A DNA stretch of 64,000 bases from Streptomyces cadmiisoli (GCF_003261055.1 NZ_CP030073.1:8122001-8186000); one strand, 5' to 3'. Numbered from the stretch's first letter, positions 40,062 to 49,562 are shown. Numbers and translations are program-made. Notes: generated from the letters alone by a model not told the origin.

Positions 40062-41264
40062 TCATCGGGCCGCGGCGCTCTGAACGGCCACGAGCGCCAC
40101 GTCGTCGTTCAGGCGGCCCCGTGTGTGGCGGAGCAGGCCGTCCTGGAGCTGCTGGAGCAAGGCCTGCGGATCACCGGCCGTGCCCCGGGCGATGTCGCGT
40201 CCGGTGACCGAGTAGAAGGCTCCGGTGCGGTCCCTGGCCTCGGCGAGACCGTCGGTGTAGAGCACGAACGCGTCGCCCGGCGCGTACCGGAACGTGTCCT
40301 GTCGGTACGCCGCGGGGTCGGCTCCGGCCAGGCCGAGCGGCGGTGCGGGCATTCTCCCCTTCAGCGCGGTCACACGGTGGTCGCGTACGACCAGCGGCAT
40401 GGGGTGTCCGCAACTGACGGTCCGCAGGACGCCTCCCTCGGCCGGGAACTCGACGAGCAGGGCCGTGATGAAGCGCTCCGCCGCGTCCGCGTCGGTGTGC
40501 GCGGCCTCGGCCACATGGCGCCGGACGCTCACCTCGAGTGCCGCGGCCAACTCGGGCAGGGTGGCGTACTGGTGTGCCGCCTCACGGAACGCGCCGAGCA
40601 CCGCCGCCGTGTCGTCCAGCGCCGCAAGACCCTTGCCCTTGACGTCACCGATGAGAAACCGGGTGCCGTACGGGGTGCCGGCCGCCGCGTAGAGATCGCC
40701 TCCGACCTCGGCCAGCGGGTCGGCCGCCTGGTAGAGGGAGGCGATGCTCAGGTCCCCGATGCGGTCGGGGAGCGGCCGGAGTACGACGTGTTGCGCCGCT
40801 TGGGAGATTGCTCGCAGCCGGCTCGTCTCCTGGTGACTGCGCTCCCGGGACCGGCAGAAGGCGATGAGCAGCAGGGAGACCACCAGCAGCGAGGCAACGT
40901 GGAAGACGAGGACGGGTGAGCCGAGCAGCCCGTCGCGGATGTCGCAGACCAACGCGGCCACGAGGGACAGGGCGGCGATGTTCCCGGTGGCGAGCGCCGT
41001 GGAGTACGCCGCCATCAGCGCCGGTGCCGCGATGAACAGGGACGCCAGATGCACATCGGTCGGCACGATGAGACCGACCGTCGTCAGGACGAGGACGAGG
41101 ACGAGTACGACCGGGACGGCGGCAGCGGTCGCGGACCCGGGTCGCCGGGACGCGGCCGAGTCGGCACCGACGGCCTTCTGCGGTCGAACGGCGGCCGACA
41201 GCCGACCCGTTGCTCCCGCTCCCGAGGTGATACCGACCGCATCTCGCCGGGTCAGCGTGTCCAC
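40062..41264 (-). CDS. Membrane-anchored SpoIIE/PP2C-type protein phosphatase
   Basis: The 400-residue product has a short N-terminus, about four membrane segments (VPVVLVLVLVLTTVGLIVP, LFIAAPALMAAYSTALATGNIAALSLVAAL, VLVFHVASLLVVSLLLIAF), and a C-terminal PP2C-like domain. That domain contains LAEVGGDLYAAAGTPYGTRFLIGDVKGKGLAALDDTAAVLGAFREAAH, FITALLVEFPAEGGVLRTVSCGHPMPLVV, DAFVLYTDGLAEARDR and RLNDDVALVAV. These enzymes remove phosphate from anti-sigma-factor antagonists. The start is GTG 41264 behind GAGGAGGAGG; the open frame continues to 41387 without a good start. No partner anti-sigma gene lies next to it. Confidence 0.88.
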   Translation of the reverse strand: MDTLTRRDAVGITSGAGATGRLSAAVRPQKAVGADSAASRRPGSATAAAVPVVLVLVLVLTTVGLIVPTDVHLASLFIAAPALMAAYSTALATGNIAALSLVAALVCDIRDGLLGSPVLVFHVASLLVVSLLLIAFCRSRERSHQETSRLRAISQAAQHVVLRPLPDRIGDLSIASLYQAADPLAEVGGDLYAAAGTPYGTRFLIGDVKGKGLAALDDTAAVLGAFREAAHQYATLPELAAALEVSVRRHVAEAAHTDADAAERFITALLVEFPAEGGVLRTVSCGHPMPLVVRDHRVTALKGRMPAPPLGLAGADPAAYRQDTFRYAPGDAFVLYTDGLAEARDRTGAFYSVTGRDIARGTAGDPQALLQQLQDGLLRHTRGRLNDDVALVAVQSAAAR

Positions 41265-41440
41265 CGTGGACCTCCTCCTCCTCGTCCGAGCCGGTCCGGG
41301 TGACCCTCGGACCGGCTCGTCCCCGATCGCCCGTTGCGGCCGACCGGCCGAGGACCGCGCCGATCCGTCGATCGGCGCGTGCCGCACACGGCGTCCTCAG
41401 CCGGGTGGCCGAACTCCGCCGGGGCCGGGCGGCGTGCGAA

Positions 41441-42079
41441 CTACTCGGGCCAGGCCGAGTTCTGGATGACGTCGACGAAGTCGACGCGGCGGAAGCCGGG
41501 CACGAAGTGTTCCAGCACATCCGCGTTGACCGTGCCGAACGTGGTGTCCGGGCGGTGCCTGAAGCCGTCCGTGAACGCCTGGAGGATCTGCTCCTTGAAG
41601 TTCGGGCGGGGGTGCGCCGCGGTGACCTCGTCGATCTCGGCCCGGCTGAGGTCGGCCAGATGGAGGCCGAGCACATCGGTCTCGACGCCCGCGGTGGTGG
41701 CCGCGATCTCCGGCGCCAGCTTGTACGGCACCTCCGGCGTGGTGTGCAGCGCGATGGCCGTCCACACCGTCTCCGCGTCACCGTTCATCACGTCATGGCT
41801 GCGCAGGAACGCCCGCGCCTGGTCCGCGCCGTCCATCTCGAACCGCTGGTCGTCGCTGCGGTAGGGCGGCACCAGGCCCGTGTCGTGGAACAGCGCCGCC
41901 ACGTACAGCAGCTCCGGGTCGGGCCGGATCCCCCGCACCCGGGCCTGGAGGCTGCCGAAGAGGTAGACCCGCCGGGAGTGGTGGAAGATCAGCGGGGGTG
42001 TGGTGTCGCGGATCAGCTCGGTGGCGTCGTGGACGAGCTTGCTGTCCGGGATCTCGACGCCGGCGATCTTCTCTGCCAT
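41441..42079 (-). CDS. HD-domain protein related to cyanamide hydratases
   Basis: The 212-residue product has FHHSRRVYLFGSLQARVRGIRPDPELLYVAALFHDTGLVPPYR, with the HD metal ligands (His in FHHSRR, His-Asp in FHDTG). It continues with ADQARAFLRSHDV and AIALHTTPEV. The SxRVYLFGS context is typical of the Ddi2/cyanamide hydratase branch of HD proteins, which hydrate small nitriles; the real substrate is uncertain. GAGGAGG precedes ATG 42079. The gene lies next to a GlxA-type regulator on the same strand, and this pair recurs in actinobacteria to my knowledge, so they may be one function and its regulator. Confidence 0.78.
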   Translation of the reverse strand: MAEKIAGVEIPDSKLVHDATELIRDTTPPLIFHHSRRVYLFGSLQARVRGIRPDPELLYVAALFHDTGLVPPYRSDDQRFEMDGADQARAFLRSHDVMNGDAETVWTAIALHTTPEVPYKLAPEIAATTAGVETDVLGLHLADLSRAEIDEVTAAHPRPNFKEQILQAFTDGFRHRPDTTFGTVNADVLEHFVPGFRRVDFVDVIQNSAWPE

Positions 42080-42178
42080 GGCGGCCTCCTCGAAGGGTGG
42101 TGTGCGATGTGCTTCCACCGTCCCTCCGGCCGGGCGGCCGCGTCCGCTACCGGACGGCCGACAAGTCCTCGAAAACGG

Positions 42179-43189
42179 TCATCGGTTCCCCGGGACATCG
42201 GGGAGAGCGGGCCTCGTGGCGTCGACAGCCGGCCGTGTGGTGGTGAAGCGGTGCCGATAGCGGGTCGGTGACACGCCCAGATGGCGGGCGAAGGTGCGCC
42301 GCAGGCTCTCGTAGCTCGGGAAACCCGACAGGGTGGCGGCCTCGGTGGCGCTGTGCCCGGCGTCCAGCAGCGCCTTGGCCATGTCGAAGCGGATCAGTTC
42401 CACGTACTTCATCGGCGTGGTGTCCAGCTCGGAGCGGAACATACGCGTCAGATGACGCGGACTGACCCGGACCCGTTCGGCGAGCCTGTCCAGGCTGTGG
42501 TCCGCGGCCGGGTCGGCCTGCACCATGTCCTGGATGAGCCGCAGCACGGGGGTCCGGGGGGCCGGGCCCTGCAGCGAGGCGGAGAACTGGGACTGCCCGC
42601 CGGCCCGCTGCATGTACACCACCAGCGACCGGGCCACGTCGCGGGTCAGGTCCGGGCCGTGGTCCTCCTCCACCAGGGCGAGCGCGAGGTCGATACCGGC
42701 CGTGACGCCGGCCGAGGTGTACGTCGTTCCGTCCTTGACGTAGATGGCGTCGGGCTCCACCCGCAGGGAGGGATAGCTGCGCGCCAGCAGCGTCGTGTGC
42801 TGCCAGTGCGTCGTCGCCCGCTTCTCCTCCAGCAGGCCCGCCGCCGCCAGGATGAACGCCCCGGTGCAGATCGACGCGATGCGTCCGGCCCGCTCGGCGA
42901 GCCTCCGCGCGGCCGCGGTGAGGTCCGGGTCGATGGGGGTGCCCGGCAGCAGATCACCGCCCGGAACCAGCACGGTGTCGAACGGCGGAGCCGACTCGGC
43001 GGCGGCGTCCGCCGGCACACGCAGGCCGATGGAGGTGCGAACCGGCTCACCGCTCACCGAGACGATGGTGAGCCGGTACTCCGCTCCGAAGCGACCGGCT
43101 TCGCTGAAGACCTCCGCCGGCCCGGACACGTCGAGCATCTTCATGTCGTCGAACACGAGAATGCCCACGTGGTGTGTCTTGGGTGCCAC
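42179..43189 (-). CDS. GlxA-family transcriptional regulator (DJ-1/PfpI plus AraC)
   Basis: The 336-residue product has an N-terminal DJ-1/PfpI-like domain (HHVGILVFDDMKMLDVSGPAEVFSEAG, FDTVLVPGGDLLPG, and the nucleophile-elbow-like IASICTGAFILAAAGLLEEKRATTHW). The C-terminal AraC-type double helix-turn-helix reads LAERVRVSPRHLTRMFRSELDTTPMKYVELIRFDMAKALLD...AATLSGFPSYESLRRTFARHLGVSPTRYR. The first domain probably senses a small molecule. GTG 43189 is chosen because GGGAG lies six bases upstream; GTG 43207 is an alternative. It is likely to control the HD-domain gene downstream. Confidence 0.92.
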   Translation of the reverse strand: MAPKTHHVGILVFDDMKMLDVSGPAEVFSEAGRFGAEYRLTIVSVSGEPVRTSIGLRVPADAAAESAPPFDTVLVPGGDLLPGTPIDPDLTAAARRLAERAGRIASICTGAFILAAAGLLEEKRATTHWQHTTLLARSYPSLRVEPDAIYVKDGTTYTSAGVTAGIDLALALVEEDHGPDLTRDVARSLVVYMQRAGGQSQFSASLQGPAPRTPVLRLIQDMVQADPAADHSLDRLAERVRVSPRHLTRMFRSELDTTPMKYVELIRFDMAKALLDAGHSATEAATLSGFPSYESLRRTFARHLGVSPTRYRHRFTTTRPAVDATRPALPDVPGNR

Positions 43190-43297
43190 TCGCCTCTCCC
43201 TGTCCACCCGCCGGTCGTGAGCGTACGTCCCTCGGGGCGGGGCCGGCGAACCGTCCGGCCGGCGAACCGCGCGCGTACCGGCGAGTGGACCGCGGGA

Positions 43298-44125
43298 TCA
43301 GCTGCGGGCGAATTCGAGGAGGTCGGCGTTGAACGTCTCCGCGAACTTGGGCACCATCGACAGTCCGTGCGGGGCGCCGGGGTAGACCTTGAAGATCGAG
43401 TCCTTGACCAGCTTGGAGGACTTCTCGCCGGCCGCCACGATCGGCACGATCTGATCGTCGTCGCCGTGCACGATCAGGGTGGGCACGTCGAACTTCTTGA
43501 GGTCCTCGGTGGTGTCGGTCTCGGAGAACGCCTTGATGCAGTCGTACGCTCCCTTGATCCCGACCGTCATCGACCAGAGCCAGAACTCGTCGCGGGTGCC
43601 CTTCGAGACGGTGGAACCCTCGCGGTTGTCTCCGTAGAAGGACGCGCTGAGGTCCTGGTAGAACTGCGACCGGTCCGTCAGCACGCCTTGCCGGATCTCG
43701 TCGAAGACCTCGACCGGGAGGCCCTCGGGGTTGGACTTCGTCTTGAGCATCAGCGGGGGGATCGCGGAGAGGAGCACGGCCTTGGCCACTCGACCGGTAC
43801 CGTGCCGGCCGATGTAGCGGGCCACCTCGCCGCCGCCGGTGGAGTGGCCGACCAGGATGGCGTCACGCAGGTCGAGGGCCTCGATGACGGCCGCCAGGTC
43901 GTCGGCGTAGGTGTCCAGGTCGTTCCCGTCCCAGGTCTGGCCGGAGCGTCCGCCCCCGCGCCGGTCGTGGGCGACGGCACGGAATCCGTTGTCCGCCATC
44001 AGCTTCAGCTGCGGGTCCCACGCGTCAGCGGTGAGCGGCCAGCCGTGGGAGAAGACGACCGGCTGGCCCGTCCCCCAGTCCTTGTAGAAGATCTGTGTGC
44101 CGTCCTTGGCGGTGGCGAAGGGCAT
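43298..44125 (-). CDS. Alpha/beta hydrolase of the non-heme chloroperoxidase group
   Basis: The 275-residue product has the alpha/beta hydrolase fold: [41 protein letters not shown], the nucleophile elbow [23 protein letters not shown] for the acid, and [24 protein letters not shown] for the base. The SHGWPL, HDRRGxGRS and GHSTGGGE blocks are characteristic of the cofactor-free haloperoxidase/perhydrolase group, which in practice are esterases that form peracids. GAAAGGAAG precedes ATG 44125. It is not in an obvious operon. Confidence 0.9.
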   Translation of the reverse strand: MPFATAKDGTQIFYKDWGTGQPVVFSHGWPLTADAWDPQLKLMADNGFRAVAHDRRGGGRSGQTWDGNDLDTYADDLAAVIEALDLRDAILVGHSTGGGEVARYIGRHGTGRVAKAVLLSAIPPLMLKTKSNPEGLPVEVFDEIRQGVLTDRSQFYQDLSASFYGDNREGSTVSKGTRDEFWLWSMTVGIKGAYDCIKAFSETDTTEDLKKFDVPTLIVHGDDDQIVPIVAAGEKSSKLVKDSIFKVYPGAPHGLSMVPKFAETFNADLLEFARS

Positions 44126-44510
44126 GGTGGCTTCCTTTCACGCGGACGCCGAAATTCAGATTGGGGGTTGTTTCGGTGACGTGCGATCGCGCCGGGACTC
44201 AACGGCGGACACCTCGAGAGACGACGCGGTGGCTGGCAGCAAAGGCGACCTGAATGACCTCGTCGTGTTTTTCACCGTACCCGATTGCCCGGACTTCAGC
44301 CGCTCGGGTCGTCACGGCGGCGGACCGGAGTGCGGAATCCGTTCAGGAAGTGCGGGAGCAGCAGGGCACTAGTATCATTGCTGAACTCTTGTGATCTGCC
44401 GCCCCAGGCGGGCGGGACGGGCGGACCGGGTTTTCCGGAATCGGCCTCGGTGAGTACCGGAATCTCCTGACCAGAATATGCCATCATTCGCTGATTCAGG
44501 GACAGGCGTC
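44126..44510 (+). other. Intergenic region before the TDT transporter, lower GC at its end
   Basis: The left part holds the leftward hydrolase promoter. The right part, with TATCAT around 44370, is AT-richer than the genome average and probably contains the TDT promoter. An open frame of 46 codons at 44254-44394 (MTSSCFSPYP...) has AAGG nine bases upstream, but its third codon positions are not G/C-biased, so I do not call it. No other gene is seen. Confidence 0.5.
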
Positions 44511-45473
44511 ATGCGTCCGACCGCTCAGAAATCTAGGAATCGGCTGGTCGAGCTCTCCCATTTCGCTATTCCGCTGGGATTCGCAGGAATAGGGGGTTCC
44601 TGGAATGCGGCAAGCATCTTCCTGGACGCGCCCCGATGGGTCTCCGGCATTTTCTACACCGTTTCCGGAATTCTCTGGTTGATGTTCTCCTTGGTGTACA
44701 TCGCTGAGCGGGTGCGGAACGTCGCGACCTTCCGGGAGGACCGGGAGAGTCCGGTCTCCGGAGCCGGGGCGGCGTTCCTGCCGGTCATCGGGATTCTGCT
44801 GATCGCGCATTTCGGCCAGTACCTGCCCCGCGAGCTCGCCGGTGCGATCTGCTGGTTCCTCGTGGCCGCGCTCGGGGTGGTGGCGGCCCAGTTGTTCGCC
44901 CACTGGCTGACCGGGCACCTCAGCTTCGCCCAGCTGCACCCCGGCTACACACTGCCGCTGGTGGCCGGGCCGTTCATCGCCAGCATCGGCCTGTCCAGCG
45001 TGCACGCGGTCTCCGCGGCCCGGGCGGCACAGGGCGTGGGGATCTTCTTCTGGGTCGTCATCGGAGGAGTCATCACCGCTCGGCTCATCACCGGTGGCCC
45101 GCTTCCGCTCTCGGCCACACCGTCGCTCTCGGTCCTGCTGGCCCCGCCTGCGACGGGCGGAATCGCGTCCTTCGCGGCGTACCCCGGAACGATCGGACCG
45201 CTGCAACTGGCCTTCTTCGGCATCTTCGTCATGATGGTGCTCATCCAGATCGCCCTGCTCAGGCGATATGTGAAGCTGCCGTTCGGCCTCAACTTCTGGA
45301 ATTTCACGTTCCCGGTGTCGGCGTCGACCACCTACGGGCTGCACTGGCTCGGCATGTCGGACTTCGGCGGCCGGCGGGAGATCGCCTGGGGCCTCCTGAG
45401 CCTCGCGACGGTCGTCGTGCTGGCCATCGCCGCCGCGACCGTGCGCAGTCTCGTCCCGTCCGGACGAAGTTGA
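44511..45473 (+). CDS. TDT-family transporter (tellurite resistance / C4-dicarboxylate, SLAC1-like)
   Basis: The product (320 residues from ATG 44511) has about ten hydrophobic helices. The first is LSHFAIPLGFAGIGGSWNAASIFLDAPRWVSGIFYTVSGILWLMFSLVYIAERV, and FNFWNFTFPVSASTTY-type motifs occur near the C-terminus (NFWNFTFPVSASTTYGLHWLG), which are characteristic of TehA/TDT transporters. These move C4-dicarboxylates, sulfite or anions and are sometimes linked to tellurite resistance. ATG 44478 is a longer alternative. The first 60 codons are AT-richer than the neighbours (ATT, AAT, TCT codons), which could reflect transfer. No partner gene lies beside it; the SARP gene is convergent. Confidence 0.85.
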   Translation: MRPTAQKSRNRLVELSHFAIPLGFAGIGGSWNAASIFLDAPRWVSGIFYTVSGILWLMFSLVYIAERVRNVATFREDRESPVSGAGAAFLPVIGILLIAHFGQYLPRELAGAICWFLVAALGVVAAQLFAHWLTGHLSFAQLHPGYTLPLVAGPFIASIGLSSVHAVSAARAAQGVGIFFWVVIGGVITARLITGGPLPLSATPSLSVLLAPPATGGIASFAAYPGTIGPLQLAFFGIFVMMVLIQIALLRRYVKLPFGLNFWNFTFPVSASTTYGLHWLGMSDFGGRREIAWGLLSLATVVVLAIAAATVRSLVPSGRS

Positions 45474-45499
45474 GCGACAGGCGCCCCTGACCGCTTCCG

Positions 45500-48364
45500 T
45501 CACCGGGTGTTCCGGCGCTCGGGGCCGAGGTTCCGCTCGATGGCCTGCCGGGCGGCGTCGAGCACGGCCGTCCGGCCCGGAACCGGTCGGCGTGCCGTGG
45601 CAGGCGCGGAGCCGGCGGCCGCGGGCGCGTCGGGAGCCTGGTCGGCCGCGGCGTCGATCGACGCCGCCGTCTCGTCGTCGCCGAGGCGGCGCAGCAGCTC
45701 GGCGAGGTTGCGCAGGGTCGTCCACAGATGGGTCCAGTTGCCGGTGCGGGCGAAGTACCCGACGACGTCGCGGTAGCCCTCCAGAGCCTCGTGGATGCGG
45801 CCCTGCGCCGCACGCACCGACAGCAGCCCGACGGTGGCGACGCCGACGAGGAACGTCGCGCCCCCGGAGCGGGCCAGGTCGACGGCCTCGACGTAGTGCC
45901 GTTCGGCGAGTTCACCGTGACCTGCCAGGTTCTCGATCTCTCCGGCCACGTAGGACCCCCAGGCCCGCATCGATGGCGACACCGCGTGGGCGCGCCCCCG
46001 GTCGTTGAGGGCGCGCGCGGCGTCCGGGTCACCGGCGTAGGCCGTCGCGAGGGCGGCGATGCCAAGGCTCTCGCGGTGCGGGCCGGCCAGTTCGGCGGCG
46101 GCCAGCGAGTGCCGCACCACGGCGTCGTGGGCGCCGCGCGCCAGTTCGGCCACCGACAGCACCATCAGACACTGCCACGGTGTCCTGCCCTCGGCCCCCT
46201 CGGCCCCCTCGGCCCCCTCGCCCTCGACCCCCTTCTTCAGCCCGGCGCGGGCGAGCCGCTCCGCACGGACGTAGTCGCCCCGGTGGTAGACCGCCTCGGC
46301 TGCGGCACCGAGGACGAGACCCGCATGCGGGTGGCCGTCGAGGGCGGGATCGTCGGCGAGTTCCTCCGCCCAGTTACGGATCTCCACGAGGTCGCGGTAG
46401 GCGATCGCGTCGTACAGGGCGACGACCATCGCCACGGCGTCGTCCAGCGACCCGCTGTCCCGGATCAGCCGCCACGCGGTCCGCAGGTTCGGCAGTTCAC
46501 GGCGCAGCTCGGCGTCGGCGTCGGCCTCCCGCCGGGTTTGCGTGGCGGCGTGGAACCGGGCCGTGAGTTCGACGGCCCAACGCGCCATCCGCTCGGCCGC
46601 CGCCCGGTCCTCGCCGTCGGCGGCGAGTCGGTCCAGACCGAACGCCCGCAGCGTCTCGAGCATGCGGTAGCGGGTGGTCCCGTCGAAGGCCGCGTTGATC
46701 ATGGACGCGTCCACGAGACGGGCCAAGGCGCTGCCGGGGTCGCCCGTGAGGTCCAGTTCGGTGGCGACACGCTCGGCGGTGTCGAGGTCCACCCCGTCGG
46801 TGAACACCGACAGGTGCCGGAACAGCCGCCGCTCGTCCTGTGCGAGGAGGCGGTAGGACCACTCGACGGTGGCGCGCAGCGTCCGGTGCCGGCACTCCGC
46901 ACTGGTGCTGCCGCCGCCGAGCAGGTCGAGGGAGCGGTCCAGACGCCCGCTGAGATCGTCCAGGGAGAAGGTGGACAGACGTCCGGCGGCCAGCTCGATG
47001 GCCAGGGGCATCCCGTCGACGCGCCGCACGATGTCAGCGATGGTGCGCAGCTCCCGCGCGGTGGGGTGCGGGCCGGGGCGGACCCGCCGGGCCCGCTCCA
47101 GAAAGAGCGCCACGGAGGGGGCCTGCGCGGGATCCCGGCCCGGCCGGGGCAGCCCGAGCGGCGTCAGGCGCCGTACGTGCTCCGGGGCCAGACTCAGTGG
47201 TTCACGGCTGGTGGCCAGCACGGTCGTGCCGGGGCAACAGGACAGGATCTCGTCCACCGTGTCCCGGACCCCGTCGAGCAGGTGCTCGCAGTTGTCGATC
47301 ACCAGCAGACCGGTGCGTTCGCCCAGCACCGAGACGCAGGCCGTGAGGACGTCGCCGCGGTCGACGTTCAGGTGCAGGGCCGCAGCCAGCGCGTGCGCGA
47401 TGGCCGCGGGATCGGTGACGGGTGCCAGTGCCAGGACCGTCGCCGTGCTGCTCTGCCGCGCGACCTCCACGGCGACCCGGGTCTTTCCGACTCCGCCCGG
47501 CCCCACCAGCGTGACCAGGCGCTCCGTCGCCAGCAGCCGGTGCAGGGCGGCCACCTCGGGCTCCCGGCCGATCAGCACGGTGACGGGCGGGGCGGACACG
47601 GGTGCGCTGCCGACGCCGACGATGTCCTTCTCCAGGTCGTCCAGTGCGGGCGACGGGTCGAGGCCCGTCTCCTCGACCAGCCGGCGCCGGTACTCCCGCC
47701 CCGCACGCAGGGCCCGCGGCGCCTCCCCGGTCGCCGCGAGCGCCCGCATGTACAGCAGTACGGCGGGTTCCCGCAGCGGATCGGCCGCCGCCGACGCGGC
47801 GGCCGGACCCACGACCTCCTCGGCTCGTCCCGCGCTCACGGCGGTGGCGATCAGGGCGTCGGTGACCTCGCGCCCCAACTGCTCGCACTCCTCGACGGCG
47901 GCGGCGACGGGCTCCACGTCGGTGAGGTCGGCGAGCAGGGGTCCGCGCCACAGGGCGTGCGCCTCTCGAAGCAGCAGGAACGCCCCGCCGGGATTCCGCT
48001 CCGCGGACGCCTGGGCCAGTGCGAGCAGTGCCCGGGCCTGTGCCAGGTCCAGCTCGTCGCGTTCGAGGCCGAGCCGGTAGCCGTCGTGGTGGCGCTGGAG
48101 CCGGCTCGCCGCGGGACCGAGGTGGCCACGGAGCCGGGACACGTGGTTGTGCAGGGCCTGCCGCCCGGATGCGGGCACCCCTGACGGCCACAGTGCGTCC
48201 ACCAGCCGGTCGACGGTCACGATCCGCCCTTCCGCGAGTGCGAGCAGGGCGAGCACCGCACGCCGCCGGCCGCCGGGCACGTCCACGGGAGCGCCGCAGA
48301 CAAGGAGGCGCAACGGCCCCAGCACCTCCACCCGTAGGGACGCCGGCAGCGGGCCGTCGGTCAT
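45500..48364 (-). CDS. SARP/AfsR-type transcriptional activator with NB-ARC domain
   Basis: The 954-residue product begins with the SARP DNA-binding domain (LRVEVLGPLRLLVCGAPVDVPGGRRRAVLALLALAEGRIVTVDRLVDALWP, about 7-55). A BTAD helical domain (LHNHVSRLRGHLG...LREAHALWRGPLLADL...EYRRRLVEETGLDPSPAL) and an NB-ARC-like NTPase follow, the latter with Walker A VTLVGPGGVGKTRVAVEVA and VLATSREPLSLAPEH. A long C-terminal TPR-like region completes it. This is the AfsR-like layout of pathway regulators for secondary metabolism. GGGAGG precedes ATG 48364. It is divergent from a methyltransferase gene. No biosynthetic cluster lies immediately next to it, so its targets are unknown. Confidence 0.93.
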   Translation of the reverse strand: MTDGPLPASLRVEVLGPLRLLVCGAPVDVPGGRRRAVLALLALAEGRIVTVDRLVDALWPSGVPASGRQALHNHVSRLRGHLGPAASRLQRHHDGYRLGLERDELDLAQARALLALAQASAERNPGGAFLLLREAHALWRGPLLADLTDVEPVAAAVEECEQLGREVTDALIATAVSAGRAEEVVGPAAASAAADPLREPAVLLYMRALAATGEAPRALRAGREYRRRLVEETGLDPSPALDDLEKDIVGVGSAPVSAPPVTVLIGREPEVAALHRLLATERLVTLVGPGGVGKTRVAVEVARQSSTATVLALAPVTDPAAIAHALAAALHLNVDRGDVLTACVSVLGERTGLLVIDNCEHLLDGVRDTVDEILSCCPGTTVLATSREPLSLAPEHVRRLTPLGLPRPGRDPAQAPSVALFLERARRVRPGPHPTARELRTIADIVRRVDGMPLAIELAAGRLSTFSLDDLSGRLDRSLDLLGGGSTSAECRHRTLRATVEWSYRLLAQDERRLFRHLSVFTDGVDLDTAERVATELDLTGDPGSALARLVDASMINAAFDGTTRYRMLETLRAFGLDRLAADGEDRAAAERMARWAVELTARFHAATQTRREADADAELRRELPNLRTAWRLIRDSGSLDDAVAMVVALYDAIAYRDLVEIRNWAEELADDPALDGHPHAGLVLGAAAEAVYHRGDYVRAERLARAGLKKGVEGEGAEGAEGAEGRTPWQCLMVLSVAELARGAHDAVVRHSLAAAELAGPHRESLGIAALATAYAGDPDAARALNDRGRAHAVSPSMRAWGSYVAGEIENLAGHGELAERHYVEAVDLARSGGATFLVGVATVGLLSVRAAQGRIHEALEGYRDVVGYFARTGNWTHLWTTLRNLAELLRRLGDDETAASIDAAADQAPDAPAAAGSAPATARRPVPGRTAVLDAARQAIERNLGPERRNTR
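46193..46219 (-). repeat. Three tandem copies of a 9-base unit inside the SARP gene
   Basis: GGCCCCCTC occurs three times without interruption at 46193-46219 and encodes the repeated Glu-Gly-Ala tract in the regulator. The unit is a multiple of three, so slippage would change repeat length without breaking the frame. Confidence 0.75.
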
Positions 48365-48515
48365 GAATCCTCCCGCATTCGACGTATCGGCTGATTCGCG
48401 GCACATCGGGAGTGTTAGTACGACGATAGTCGGTGCGAGGCCCGTGACAGGGCGCCTGCCGAGTGTTGCTGCTGTGACCGGCGCGAACCGGTCCGAGGGC
48501 AAGGAGGCAGGGAAG

Positions 48516-49562
48516 ATGGACCACGACAAGGTGAACGAGTTCCTGAACCGCTTCGTGACCGACCTGGCGGCGACCGAGGCCGCCGGCTCCGTGGCGATCG
48601 GCCACCGGCTGGGCCTGTACCGCTCACTCGCCGAGGGTCCCGCGACCCCCGAGGAGTTCGCCGACCGCACCGGCTGTCACCCGCGGTATCTCACCGAGTG
48701 GCTGCGTGGCCAGGCGGCCGGCGGATACGTCGAGTACGAACCCGCCACCGGCCGTTTCGCGCTGACCGAGGAACAGGCGTACTGCCTGGCCGACCCGCAC
48801 GGGCCGAACGTGGCGGCCGCCTTCCGTTTCGCCCTCGGCATGCTGCGTGCCGAGCCCCGTGTCGCGGAGGCCTTCCGCAGCGGCGAGGGCGTCGGCTGGC
48901 ACGAGCACCACGACGATGTGTTCGTCGGCGTCGACGCGTTCTTCCGGCCGGGCTACGAGGCCGAACTGGTTCCGCACTGGATCCCGGCACTGGACGGGGT
49001 CGACGCCAGGCTCACCGCCGGAGCGCGCGTCGCCGACGTCGGCTGCGGGCTCGGCTCGACGTCGGTGCTGCTGGCCGAGGCCTATCCGCGGACGACCGTC
49101 GTGGGCTCGGACTACCACCCCGAGTCGATCACACGGGCCCGCAAGAACGCCGCGGAGGCCGGTCTCTCGCACCGCGTCACCTTCGAGGTCGCCACCGCCC
49201 AGACGTTCACGGGCACGGACTACGACCTGGTGACCACGTTCGACTGCCTGCACGACATGGGGGATCCGCTGGGCGCTGCCCGCCGGGTGCGCGAGGCGCT
49301 GGCCGAGGACGGCACCTGGCTCCTGGTGGAACCGGCGGCCTCCGACCGGGTCGAGGAGAACTTCCACCCGGTGGGCCGGCTGTACTACAGCGGCTCGACG
49401 TTCCTCTGCGTCCCCAACGCCCTGTCTCAGGAGGGCGGTCACGCCCTCGGCGGGCAGGCAGGTGAGGCGGCGGTCCGCGAGATCGCCACGGAGGCGGGCT
49501 TCACCCGTTTCCGGGAGGCCGCGCGGACCGCGTTCAACGTGGTCTACGAGATTCGACCGTGA
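48516..49562 (+). CDS. Class I SAM-dependent methyltransferase with N-terminal winged helix
   Basis: The 348-residue product has an N-terminal domain like those of O-methyltransferases and rRNA-type methyltransferases (VAIGHRLGLYRSLAEGPATPEEFADRTGCHPRYLTEWLRGQAAGGYVEYEP). The Rossmann methyltransferase domain follows with motif I VADVGCGLGSTSVLLAEAYPRTTVVGSDYHPESI, DLVTTFDCLHDMGDPLGAARRVREALAEDGTWLLVEP and FTRFREAARTAFNVVYEIRP. GGAGG precedes ATG 48516. It is divergent from the SARP regulator at a distance of 151 bases, which suggests regulation by it. The methyl acceptor is not apparent. Confidence 0.85.
   Translation: MDHDKVNEFLNRFVTDLAATEAAGSVAIGHRLGLYRSLAEGPATPEEFADRTGCHPRYLTEWLRGQAAGGYVEYEPATGRFALTEEQAYCLADPHGPNVAAAFRFALGMLRAEPRVAEAFRSGEGVGWHEHHDDVFVGVDAFFRPGYEAELVPHWIPALDGVDARLTAGARVADVGCGLGSTSVLLAEAYPRTTVVGSDYHPESITRARKNAAEAGLSHRVTFEVATAQTFTGTDYDLVTTFDCLHDMGDPLGAARRVREALAEDGTWLLVEPAASDRVEENFHPVGRLYYSGSTFLCVPNALSQEGGHALGGQAGEAAVREIATEAGFTRFREAARTAFNVVYEIRP

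Noticed and set aside
44254..44394. 46-codon ORF before the TDT gene
   Set aside because: Third codon positions are mixed rather than G/C-rich and I know no similar protein, so coding is unlikely though not excluded.
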